This document shows, in pieces, positions 1 to 6,963 of a DNA stretch of 7,036 nt. The notes beneath the pieces were generated by a model, which searched no databases, was not told the DNA's origin, and saw only the letters and a program-made list of their open reading frames with translations. This DNA comes from Bacteroidota bacterium (GTDB lineage Bacteria > CLD3 > SB21). How positions within the stretch are numbered: position 1 is the stretch's first letter; every line of letters begins with the position of its first letter. Position numbers and translations under genes: made by a program. The stretch spans positions 1 through 7,036 of the forward strand of contig JAGQUY010000036.1 in the NCBI GenBank assembly GCA_020438245.1, given 5' to 3'.

Positions 1-1350
1 GTTGTTTTGGTCGCAGTTCTTGCCAGGTTCAGCTATGTAACTGTCCGGGAAACCTACCTCAATCAACTGGGACGAAAGCTGCAATTGGCAACCAGTGTCG
101 CTGCAAATGAGGTAAATCCCCAGCACCTCCGTTACCTGACACCGAAGGGATCGGGTTCGTTCGTCGATTCGTACTACCGGGAATCGGTACAACACGCGAG
201 ACAGATTGTGCAGGCGGAGGAGGTTTTTCTTTTTGACAAGGAGCTCAAGCTCCTCGTTTCCACCGATTCCTCGGCATCGAAGGGTTTTGAAGATCCTATC
301 CTGGTGCTTAATCGCCAAGAGATCCAGCGCATCGAAACCGGGGATATTTCCATATCCTCTCCGTTCAAGGGTAACGATCGGCAGTGGTATTTGTGGGGAT
401 TCAAACGGTTGGACTCGGATCATTGGCTGGGTATACGGGAAAACGCGGTAGAGCTTGCGGTGATCGAGCGGTTGTCCTGGGTTATCTGGGCCATCGGTAT
501 GCTGGGTGTTGCGCTGATGGTTGCCGGCAGCGCGGTCCTTGCCCGAACCCTCGCCGTGCCGGTTGACAAACTCGTGCAATTCAGCCGTGTGTTGGAAAAG
601 GGGAACTGGCAGGCCGAGCTTCCGGAAGGGATACATGGCGAACTCAAAAGCCTCGGCAAAGCGATGGATCAGATGCGTTTGGGCCTGATTGCCAAACAAA
701 CAGAGAAAGAACATATGTTGGCACAAATCGCCCACGAGATACGCAATCCGCTCGGCGGGATTGAACTCTTGGCAGGTTTGATGGAGGAAGATCTGAAAAC
801 CGCGAACAAAAATCCGGAATATGCCCGGCGAATCCGGGAAGAGATTGCATCCCTGAAGACGCTCATCAATAATTATCTGGCATTTGGCCGTCCAGGCCCC
901 GCCCAACCGCAATGGATTGACGTGCGTGAATCAATCCGGCAGGTCAAAGAAGTCATCCAGCATACCCTGGATGAGAAACAAGTCACGTTGTCTTGCAACG
1001 GTGAAGCTTGCCGTATGTGGTTTGATCCTCAGCATTTCAAGCAGATCCTGATCAACTTGGTCACCAATTCGGCTCAAGCGCTGAATGCGGGCGGTTTGGT
1101 TACCATCAGGTCGGGGGTGTCGGATAACGCGGTGCGCGTTGATGTGACGGATAACGGACCCGGAATCGCGCAAGAACAGATTGCCATGGTATTTGAACCC
1201 TTTTTTACCACGGGGCCGAACGGTTCAGGGTTGGGGCTTTCTATAAGCAGAAAATTGTGTCATGAAAACAAGTCGACCCTTACCGTAGAAAATAATCCGG
1301 ACGGCGGTTGCACATTTTCCATACTGCAGGAAGTTAAGGAGAGGTCTTGA
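1..1350 (+). CDS. Sensor histidine kinase, membrane-bound (5'-partial)
   Basis: This inner-membrane kinase autophosphorylates on histidine and passes the phosphate to the regulator encoded next. The frame is open to the window edge. A TTG at position 7 would be a possible start, but it would cut into the first membrane helix and has no room for a ribosome site, so I treat the 5' end as missing. Numbering from that TTG: an extracytoplasmic sensor region of about 130 residues (about 20-150, resembling a single Cache/PAS-like fold, inferred only), a second membrane helix (about 158-180), a HAMP linker (about 181-232), a HisKA H-box with phospho-acceptor His243 in AHEIRNPLGG, and an HATPase with N-box Asn350/Asn354, G1 box DNGPGI (382-387), F-box FEPFF (396-400) and G2 box GSGLGL (406-411). 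All catalytic motifs are intact. The H-box resembles NtrB/ZraS-type kinases, which usually pair with NtrC-type regulators, as here. The ligand is unknown. Confidence 0.93.
   Translation, partial: VVLVAVLARFSYVTVRETYLNQLGRKLQLATSVAANEVNPQHLRYLTPKGSGSFVDSYYRESVQHARQIVQAEEVFLFDKELKLLVSTDSSASKGFEDPILVLNRQEIQRIETGDISISSPFKGNDRQWYLWGFKRLDSDHWLGIRENAVELAVIERLSWVIWAIGMLGVALMVAGSAVLARTLAVPVDKLVQFSRVLEKGNWQAELPEGIHGELKSLGKAMDQMRLGLIAKQTEKEHMLAQIAHEIRNPLGGIELLAGLMEEDLKTANKNPEYARRIREEIASLKTLINNYLAFGRPGPAQPQWIDVRESIRQVKEVIQHTLDEKQVTLSCNGEACRMWFDPQHFKQILINLVTNSAQALNAGGLVTIRSGVSDNAVRVDVTDNGPGIAQEQIAMVFEPFFTTGPNGSGLGLSISRKLCHENKSTLTVENNPDGGCTFSILQEVKERS
1336..1344 (+). promoter_or_regulatory. Ribosome binding site of the response regulator, supporting its TTG start
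   Basis: AAGGAGAGG lies inside the last codons of the kinase gene. Its AGGAG core ends five bases before the TTG at 1347. This strong site, together with the receiver-domain residues that follow immediately, supports TTG as the start codon. The start overlaps the kinase stop codon as TTGA (1347-1350). Confidence 0.75.
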
Positions 1351-2720
1351 ACAATAGGGAAATCATTGTGGTGGACGACAATTCTTCCATGCGGCTCGGT
1401 ATGGTGGAGAGCCTGCGGAGGGACGGCTATGTTGTTCGGGAGTTTGACAAGGGATCCGATGCGTTGGCAGCATTCAGGCAAAGAACTGCTCCGGTGGTCA
1501 TTACCGACCTGAAAATGAATCCCATAACGGGTCTTGATGTATTGCGCGAGATCAAACAACTCAGCCCCCAAACGGAAATCATGGTTGTTTCGGCGTTTGG
1601 GACCGTTGATACGGCTGTTGAGGCGATGCAGTTGGGCGCCGCAGACTTCATGACCAAGCCTTTTTCCGCCGAGGAACTGCGTTTCCGGGTTGGTCGACTT
1701 TGCGAAAAAATAGACAACGCAAAGGCATTGGCAAAGCTGCAGGAGGAATACACGGTTCTTCAGCACGAAGTCTTCAAACCGTATGAGAAGATGATCGGGC
1801 AATCGACGCTGCTCCGTCAGGTTTTCGAATTGGTTGAGCGCGTTGCTCAGGAAGACAGCACGGTTCTGATTGAGGGAGAAAGCGGTACCGGCAAAGAGCT
1901 TATCGCCAGAGCGCTCCATCAAAGAAGCCGTCGGAAGGATAGGCCGTTTATCAAGGTTAATTGCGGTTCGTTGGCGGATTCACTGTTGGAGAGTGAGCTT
2001 TTCGGTCACGAGAAAGGTGCGTTCACCGGAGCCGTCAAGAGAAAGAAAGGACGTTTTGAACTGGCCGATGGCGGGACCCTTTTTCTCGATGAGATTGGCG
2101 ATATTTCCGCGACGATGCAGGTTAAACTGCTGAGGGCTTTACAGGAAAAAGAATTTGAACGCGTCGGAGGTGAAGAAACGATTTCCGTAAACGTCCGCAT
2201 CATCAGTGCAACCCATCGGTCTCTCACCCAGATGGTTCAGCAGGAGAAATTCCGGGAAGATCTGTTCTACCGCCTGAGAGTGATTCCGATTCAACTTCCT
2301 CCGCTTCGGGAGCGCAAAGAGGATATTCCGTTGCTCGCAACGCATTTCCTGAATGAGCTGTCCGGCAGCCGGCATGAAACTCCAAAAAAAATCAGCAGCG
2401 AAGGGATGAATCTGCTTACGCAGTATTTTTGGCCGGGGAATATCCGTGAATTACAGAATCTGATGGAGCGGCTTTGGGTAATCTCCGATTCCGGAGAAAT
2501 TGACGAGGCGATGATTGCACAGCACCTGTCCGGCTCGACAGGTCGTGTCGCAGGAAAATTTGATCATCTGCCGCTGGAGCAGGCATTGGAAGCTTTTGAG
2601 AAAACGATGATACTCCAAGCCATGAAGAAAACGGGTCAGGTCAAGAATCAGGCGGCGAAGCTGCTTGGAATCCCTGCAAGCAGTCTATATTACAAACTTG
2701 AAAAATACGGTCTTTTATGA
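1347..2720 (+). CDS. Sigma54-dependent response regulator, NtrC family
   Basis: This cytoplasmic transcription activator is the likely phosphate acceptor of the preceding kinase. Its 457 residues match the usual length of the family. The receiver domain (about 5-118) has the acidic pair Asp10/Asp11, phospho-acceptor Asp54 in VITDLKM, Ser82 and Lys104 in the MTKP motif. A linker follows (about 120-148). The AAA+ domain (about 149-385) has Walker A GESGTGKE (177-184), the sigma54-contacting GAFTGA loop (224-229), Walker B with Asp248/Glu249, the arginine-finger region FREDLFYRL (302-310) and the WPGNIREL sensor II motif (362-369). A Fis-type helix-turn-helix ends the protein (about 418-457). 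All motifs needed for ATP-driven opening of sigma54 promoters are present. Translation starts at TTG, coupled to the kinase stop. Its DNA target is not evident in the window. No specific family member (ZraR, AtoC, HydG and so on) can be assigned. Confidence 0.96.
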   Translation: MNNREIIVVDDNSSMRLGMVESLRRDGYVVREFDKGSDALAAFRQRTAPVVITDLKMNPITGLDVLREIKQLSPQTEIMVVSAFGTVDTAVEAMQLGAADFMTKPFSAEELRFRVGRLCEKIDNAKALAKLQEEYTVLQHEVFKPYEKMIGQSTLLRQVFELVERVAQEDSTVLIEGESGTGKELIARALHQRSRRKDRPFIKVNCGSLADSLLESELFGHEKGAFTGAVKRKKGRFELADGGTLFLDEIGDISATMQVKLLRALQEKEFERVGGEETISVNVRIISATHRSLTQMVQQEKFREDLFYRLRVIPIQLPPLRERKEDIPLLATHFLNELSGSRHETPKKISSEGMNLLTQYFWPGNIRELQNLMERLWVISDSGEIDEAMIAQHLSGSTGRVAGKFDHLPLEQALEAFEKTMILQAMKKTGQVKNQAAKLLGIPASSLYYKLEKYGLL

Positions 2721-3613
2721 GAAGTCATTTCCTTTTGCTTCTTCTTATTCCGATCCTGCCGTTGCCCTTGAATGCACAAATAGGAACCCTTGAAAAACAA
2801 TACGCCAAGGTTTCCGCTTCTTTGAGAATTGAGGAACGCGCGCTGGATTCTCTCAACCAGGTTTTACACCGTCAGGTTACCGAAATAGAAAAAGAAAAAC
2901 AGCGATCCAATCCGGATCGAACACACCTTGAACAACTCATGGCGAGTTCAGTCGCGTTATCCAACGTCATCAAAGAGAAGCAACGACGTTTATCGGATCT
3001 TGGAGAAGAACAGGGCAGCGTGCGCAATTTGCTGGACCGGGCCTATTCGGCTGAGATTGACCTTCTTAAAAAGAACGCAGGTGATCCCGGCGCACTTCTT
3101 CTGCTGACCGAAAAGAGACTTCTCCTTGTGCCATCCCTTCGCAATCTGTCTTACGATCCTGCCAAGGTCCGTGAGATTGATCTTACCGCGGCCGCCGATG
3201 CGCTCGATCGTTCCGTGAAAAACGATTACCTGCGCAAAGCATTGGAGGAAGTAACCGGATTGCTCGAAACGCTCCGCACCGCCCGGATTGAAACCGAGGA
3301 GGTTCTACGGCTTCGAAACAAAATGAAGGATTTCCTGGAAGAGGCGGGTGAACAGAGCTCGTTCAATGTAGTCGGTTCTGTCCGCGCCGGCACGGACGTA
3401 TCGGGATCACCGCTGGGCGGATTTGATCATTCCTCCGCCGGTTATGCCGTATCCATGGTCTCCATTCTGCAGCAATTGCACGTCACTTCTTTACCCTCCA
3501 TCCGTCCTTCAATCCAGGGTTACCTAAGCGGACCCGACTACATTGACCTGCTGAAAAAAACAGAAGCTTCGCTCGAACTTTATCGCCGACAGATCGCCAA
3601 GAAACTCGAATGA
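2717..3613 (+). CDS. Exported coiled-coil protein of unknown function
   Basis: I do not recognise this 298-residue protein. It begins with a signal peptide: Arg3, a leucine-rich core (about 5-18), and a likely cleavage after NA at residues 19-20. There is no lipobox cysteine and no cysteine anywhere, so it is probably a soluble or peripheral periplasmic protein. Charged, heptad-like helices rich in Glu, Lys, Arg, Leu and Gln span about 22-118 and 160-212, separated by a less charged leucine-rich stretch (about 123-145). A Gly/Ser-rich segment (about 220-245) leads to a proline-containing region (about 258-273) and a final helix (about 274-298). The start ATG overlaps the regulator stop as ATGA and lacks a good ribosome site, so translation is probably coupled. 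Its place between a two-component system and a barrel protein suggests an envelope role, either as barrel partner or signal relay (inference). Confidence 0.85.
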   Translation: MRSHFLLLLLIPILPLPLNAQIGTLEKQYAKVSASLRIEERALDSLNQVLHRQVTEIEKEKQRSNPDRTHLEQLMASSVALSNVIKEKQRRLSDLGEEQGSVRNLLDRAYSAEIDLLKKNAGDPGALLLLTEKRLLLVPSLRNLSYDPAKVREIDLTAAADALDRSVKNDYLRKALEEVTGLLETLRTARIETEEVLRLRNKMKDFLEEAGEQSSFNVVGSVRAGTDVSGSPLGGFDHSSAGYAVSMVSILQQLHVTSLPSIRPSIQGYLSGPDYIDLLKKTEASLELYRRQIAKKLE

Positions 3614-4608
3614 AACGGCAGTTTCCGTTCCTATTTTTTGTATCGTTACTCTTGTCGACACGTCTCCTGGCCGGTGGTTTTGATTGGAGGCTATCCGGGG
3701 AAACCGGCTACTTTCACGCCAAATCCAACCCGTCCCTGAATTCTCTTTCAGCCCTTACGGGATCGCTTGGTTACCGCAGCGGCACCGCCGGACAAACGTG
3801 GTCCATTCAGTTGAGAGTCCGGCCCGAGTTGTTCGATGCCGACAATCGGATGATCTCAGCTTCGGCCGGAGCTTTATACAAGCGTACTTGGTCGGACTGG
3901 CAATTAGCGGGACTGCTTGGCGCCCGACAGCAGAGTTACCTGCTGGAAGACGCAGACTTGACCGTCCGATCGTTCCAAGTTCAGGGAGTGTTGACGTTTA
4001 CGGGTGGGCATTGGGTATGGGTTGAGACCGAAGGCCGCCGACTCTGGGGATCGTCCGAGGCGGAGTCGAGGAATGAACTGGTTTCCAACACGGGATTTCT
4101 CCGTGGAAGAGTATTTTATTCGAAACGTGGATCGGTATCTGCCGGAGGTTTCAGCGAACGGTTCTACGCCAACACCAACGATGTCTTGACGGTCCCTGAC
4201 GCCAATAGGGGCTGGCGAAACGGTTTGGAATTCCGCCTTGATTATACAAAATCGGTCGTTGTGAATTTGCAGTATCTCGTGTCGTGGCGAACATCCAGGT
4301 GGACAAGGGGCCGTTCGACGGAACACGAAATCAATCTGGTATTTGGTCGAAACTTCGGATCGCGGTGGAGTGTGTTCGTGCTTGCGGATTATACCATTCG
4401 AAAGTTGAACCGGTCAAATCAGGTGACCCGCAATTTGTTGTACACCAATTCAAACTACGATAACAGAATTTATGTCAAAGGCGGCTACGACATCAATTCA
4501 ACCCAAAACGTGTTTCTAAAGGTTTCGTATTTGCGCAATGAATTGATCCAGGAACAAACCAGACTGTCGGGCACTCAAGTTGCGATCGGGTATGAGATCA
4601 GACACTGA
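3610..4608 (+). CDS. Probable outer-membrane beta-barrel protein
   Basis: This 332-residue protein has an N-terminal signal peptide (Lys2, Arg3, hydrophobic core about 5-20, cleavage likely after LLA at 19-21). The mature part has no cysteine and no long hydrophobic helix. It is instead built of short stretches alternating polar and hydrophobic or aromatic residues, for example around 64-71, 205-213, 215-226, 238-246, 252-264, 285-293 and 299-307, joined by Gly/Asn/Asp/Ser-rich turns. This is the usual pattern of an outer-membrane barrel, perhaps 12-14 strands by rough count. It is also rich in Arg, Trp and Tyr. The last residues (YEIRH) lack the classical terminal Phe, though the preceding strand fits a closing beta-strand. 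The ATG overlaps the preceding stop as ATGA. The cargo or role (porin, secretion, surface anchoring) cannot be told from the sequence. Confidence 0.8.
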   Translation: MKRQFPFLFFVSLLLSTRLLAGGFDWRLSGETGYFHAKSNPSLNSLSALTGSLGYRSGTAGQTWSIQLRVRPELFDADNRMISASAGALYKRTWSDWQLAGLLGARQQSYLLEDADLTVRSFQVQGVLTFTGGHWVWVETEGRRLWGSSEAESRNELVSNTGFLRGRVFYSKRGSVSAGGFSERFYANTNDVLTVPDANRGWRNGLEFRLDYTKSVVVNLQYLVSWRTSRWTRGRSTEHEINLVFGRNFGSRWSVFVLADYTIRKLNRSNQVTRNLLYTNSNYDNRIYVKGGYDINSTQNVFLKVSYLRNELIQEQTRLSGTQVAIGYEIRH

Positions 4609-4613
4609 GGATA
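4609..4613. other. Convergent junction between the two gene groups
   Basis: Only five bases separate the plus-strand stop (TGA, 4606-4608) from the minus-strand stop (TTA on the plus strand, 4614-4616). No GC-rich hairpin followed by a T-run is visible around it. Transcripts must therefore end inside the opposite gene or by another mechanism. Confidence 0.7.
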
Positions 4614-6032
4614 TTACAGGAACTCGCTTGTCCGTTTCACCGGCTGGGTGTAGTCCTTGGTTCCGTGTGCGATGGCTTCATCCTCCAGCGACCGTTGGTT
4701 CGGGTTGAAAGTATGACCGCGCATCTTACGAACAACCAAAATGGAAAACATTGTACAGAACAGGAGCGGAAGCAGAATTTCATAGTTGTCGCTGACCTCG
4801 AAAAGGATCAATGCGGCGGATAACGGCGCATAAAAAGAACCTGCAATGACGGCCGCGGCGCACACGACGGCGTAGAGTCCCGGTTGGACGCCGGGGATGA
4901 CAAACGAAAGCAGACTGCCGACTACAAAACCGAACAGGGCTCCAAATTTAAGCGCGGGCGCAAATGTTCCGCCCTCGCCTCCGCTGCCAAGTGTTACGCC
5001 TGCCGCAATGGGTTTAAGGAGCAGGGTAACCAGAGCAAGCCACAGAATACCCTCGCCGCGAATGGCCTTGTTGATCGGATCGTACGTAGTCTCAAGCAAA
5101 TCTTTCGAGATGGCGATCAGGGTACCGGCGATAAGCCCTCCGATTGCCGGGCGCCACATGGGTTCGATTCGAGAAAGCCATCGCCGCATACTGACGCGTG
5201 TCAGTCGGAAAGCTTGTAAAAAATAGATGGTGGCGAAGCCGCTCAACATACCGACGACGGCGAGCAAAAAATAATCGTACCAGTGCACTGAAATCGTGGG
5301 CGGCTGTATGAGGAGGGGATCGTTACCAAGAAAAAATCTTGTCGTTGCCGTGGCCATGACTGCCGAGAGAACGACCGGCATAATAGAAACAAGCGTGAGT
5401 TTTCCAAGAATGACTTCTACGGCAAAAATCACGCCGCCGAGGGGGGCGTTAAAAATGCCGGCCATTGCGGCCGACGCACCTGCCGCGGAGAGTAATCGTA
5501 ATTGGTAGGATTTGAGATCGACAGCTTGACCCATGCGGGATCCCAACGCAGAGCCCAGTAGAATAGTCGGTGCTTCCCGCCCTCCTCCTCCACCGGAGCT
5601 GATGGAGATGGCGGCGTTGAGCATGGTTTGGACGGCTAATCGTCCTTTGAGTCGGCCCCCTTTCGCCCGGATAGCCTCTACCACGGATTCGAAACCATGT
5701 CCATGTGTCTCCTGAAAGATCGTGTTGTTCAGGATTCCGACTCCCAATCCGCCGAGACCTGCCACCAAAGGCAGCGCAAAGAATCTCACAAACGGAACGG
5801 CAGCGGTTTCATCGAAGATGAAGGAAAAGAACTTCTCGAATCCGATCATGATTGAGTGGAAAACCACGATGGCTACACCTACGGACATCCCGATGACTAC
5901 GGACGACAAGATCAAACCGGCATCGGTATGACGCAGATTGAAAATGGATTCACCGGTCAGTGCGGCCTGCTGTGTAACATAACGAAAGCCTTTTTGCAGC
6001 ACCTGGGTGAAGCGATCAACATATTGTTTCAT
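4614..6032 (-). CDS. CLC-family chloride channel or H+/Cl- antiporter
   Basis: This inner-membrane anion-transport protein of 472 residues has the core CLC fold and no C-terminal CBS domains. Aligned by eye to the E. coli exchanger, the visible landmarks are GHGFES (111-116) at the GSGIP filter position, a glycine-rich run leading to GREAP (151-155) with the gating glutamate Glu153, FNAPLGG (194-200), GGTFAP (354-359) at the GIFAP position, and SDNYEILLP (414-422) with the anion-coordinating Tyr417. The residue matching the inner proton glutamate (E. coli Glu203) is Val207, directly after Glu206, so proton coupling may differ from the E. coli protein. The ATG at 6030-6032 is the only usual start codon (ATG, GTG or TTG) between the in-frame upstream TGA (6066-6068) and the protein, but no clear ribosome site precedes it. 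It lies 73 bases after the potassium channel gene and is probably cotranscribed with it. Confidence 0.93.
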   Translation of the reverse strand: MKQYVDRFTQVLQKGFRYVTQQAALTGESIFNLRHTDAGLILSSVVIGMSVGVAIVVFHSIMIGFEKFFSFIFDETAAVPFVRFFALPLVAGLGGLGVGILNNTIFQETHGHGFESVVEAIRAKGGRLKGRLAVQTMLNAAISISSGGGGGREAPTILLGSALGSRMGQAVDLKSYQLRLLSAAGASAAMAGIFNAPLGGVIFAVEVILGKLTLVSIMPVVLSAVMATATTRFFLGNDPLLIQPPTISVHWYDYFLLAVVGMLSGFATIYFLQAFRLTRVSMRRWLSRIEPMWRPAIGGLIAGTLIAISKDLLETTYDPINKAIRGEGILWLALVTLLLKPIAAGVTLGSGGEGGTFAPALKFGALFGFVVGSLLSFVIPGVQPGLYAVVCAAAVIAGSFYAPLSAALILFEVSDNYEILLPLLFCTMFSILVVRKMRGHTFNPNQRSLEDEAIAHGTKDYTQPVKRTSEFL

Positions 6033-6105
6033 GGCATCGTAATGTATGTCAATGACGGCAGGGATTCAAATATCCGGGTGAGAAAGTTGGAAATAGTAAG
6101 GGCGG
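6033..6105. other. 73-bp gap between the potassium channel and CLC genes
   Basis: I see no convincing terminator hairpin, no operator-like repeat and no strong Shine-Dalgarno sequence for the CLC gene. A minus-strand TTGACA (6047-6052) has no good -10 partner. The gap is short enough for cotranscription. Confidence 0.5.
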
Positions 6106-6963
6106 TCACTTCGAAGAGGAAACGGCCTTCAGTCGCGCTCCACAGTGTTTGCAGTGCCTTGCATCGTCATCATGGATTTCCGCGTCACAACCCGGGCAAT
6201 AAAGAGCTGACCTCTTTCTGCTGGCGGCGGCCAGTTCCACGGTGACGATCCCCGTGGGTACGGCGATAATAGCGTAGCCCAAAATCATGACAAGAGAAGC
6301 CACTGCCTGTCCAATGGCTGTTTGAGGTGCAATGTCACCATATCCGACAGTTGTCAGAGTAACGATGGCCCAATAGATGCTCATCGGTATACTGGTAAAA
6401 CCGCTGGCTGCGCCTTCAATAAGGTACATGATGGTTCCCATGATAACGACGAGGGTCACGACCGACCCAAGAAAAACCGTCACCTTTGCCCGGCTTGCCT
6501 TGAGTGCGGCAAGCAGCACTTCCGCTTCATTCAGATATCTTGCCAATTTGAAAATCCGAAAAACCCGCAATAGGCGAATGGTACGGATAACGAGCAGGTA
6601 CTGGGTCTGCGTAAAATAGAGGCCAAGATAGCCCGGCAGTACGGCGAGGAAATCCACAATGCCGAAGAAACTAAAAGCGTATCGAAGTGGCCGGTCGACG
6701 GAAAACAGACGGGTAAGATATTCTAGCGTAAACAGGAAAGTAAAGAACCATTCGGTTACGCGGAGCCACTGTCCATATTGGGCGTCGATGGATTTGACGC
6801 TCTCCAGCATGACTGAAAGGACACTGAGAACAATCGCCCACAACAGGACGACATCAAACCACTTCCCGGCCGTCGTATCCGATTCAAAAATGATACTATG
6901 CAGTCTCTTACGCAGACCGTGAAGTGTCTCGCCGCTCTCTGCACGACTGTGAATTTTCTTCAT
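6106..6963 (-). CDS. Voltage-gated-type potassium channel with C-terminal zinc ribbon
   Basis: This six-helix inner-membrane K+ channel subunit (285 residues) belongs to the ion-transport family and would assemble as a tetramer. Helices are S1 about 35-56, S2 about 67-88, S3 about 95-118, S4 about 121-145, S5 about 159-183 and S6 about 216-245. S4 carries a regular charge at every third residue: Arg127, Arg130, Arg133, Arg136, Lys139 and Arg142, a full voltage-sensor pattern. The selectivity filter TTVGYGD is at 204-210 and marks K+ selectivity. S6 has a PTG motif (236-238), a likely gate hinge. The cytoplasmic tail holds two CxxC pairs (Cys256/Cys259 and Cys271/Cys274), a small zinc ribbon also known in some bacterial relatives. 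The ATG (6961-6963) is the only start after an in-frame stop, with AAGG seven bases upstream. It sits ahead of the CLC gene. Confidence 0.94.
   Translation of the reverse strand: MKKIHSRAESGETLHGLRKRLHSIIFESDTTAGKWFDVVLLWAIVLSVLSVMLESVKSIDAQYGQWLRVTEWFFTFLFTLEYLTRLFSVDRPLRYAFSFFGIVDFLAVLPGYLGLYFTQTQYLLVIRTIRLLRVFRIFKLARYLNEAEVLLAALKASRAKVTVFLGSVVTLVVIMGTIMYLIEGAASGFTSIPMSIYWAIVTLTTVGYGDIAPQTAIGQAVASLVMILGYAIIAVPTGIVTVELAAASRKRSALYCPGCDAEIHDDDARHCKHCGARLKAVSSSK
6142..6198 (-). other. Zinc-ribbon segment of the potassium channel tail
   Basis: This stretch encodes residues 256-274 of the channel, CPGC, eleven residues, then CKHC. The spacing fits one tetrahedral zinc site on the cytoplasmic tail. 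Its role (assembly, or metal or redox control of gating) is not shown by the sequence. Confidence 0.75.

Noticed and set aside
239..254. 6-bp inverted repeat AGGAGC / GCTCCT with a TCAA loop in the kinase gene.
   Set aside because: It is short, inside a coding region, and not followed by a T-run.
1465..1480. Sigma54-like sequence TGGCAGCATTCAGGCA with correct GG/GC spacing.
   Set aside because: It lies inside the regulator coding region, has mismatches in both elements, and no gene starts shortly downstream.
1260..1922. Long open frame (220 codons) on the minus strand opposite the kinase and regulator.
   Set aside because: It lies fully antisense to two well-supported genes with intact motifs. 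Its translation shows no recognisable domain, and it is a by-product of their codon use.
2524..2543. Perfect 7-bp inverted repeat with a 6-base loop (ACCTGTC / GACAGGT) in the regulator gene.
   Set aside because: It is within the coding sequence for the interdomain linker and has no T-run. A few such repeats are expected by chance in 7 kb.
3904..4326. Minus-strand open frame of 140 codons opposite the barrel gene.
   Set aside because: The plus-strand frame has a signal peptide, strand pattern and operon overlap. The antisense frame has none of these.
6023..6052. Minus-strand TTGACA as a possible -35 box for the CLC gene.
   Set aside because: The best -10 match at 18-base spacing (AACAAT) is weak and lies inside the coding region, so a transcript would miss the start codon.
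5856..6245. Open frame of 129 codons on the plus strand across the gap between the CLC and potassium channel genes.
   Set aside because: It is antisense to the start of the CLC gene and the end of the channel gene, both certain. Its composition is not protein-like.
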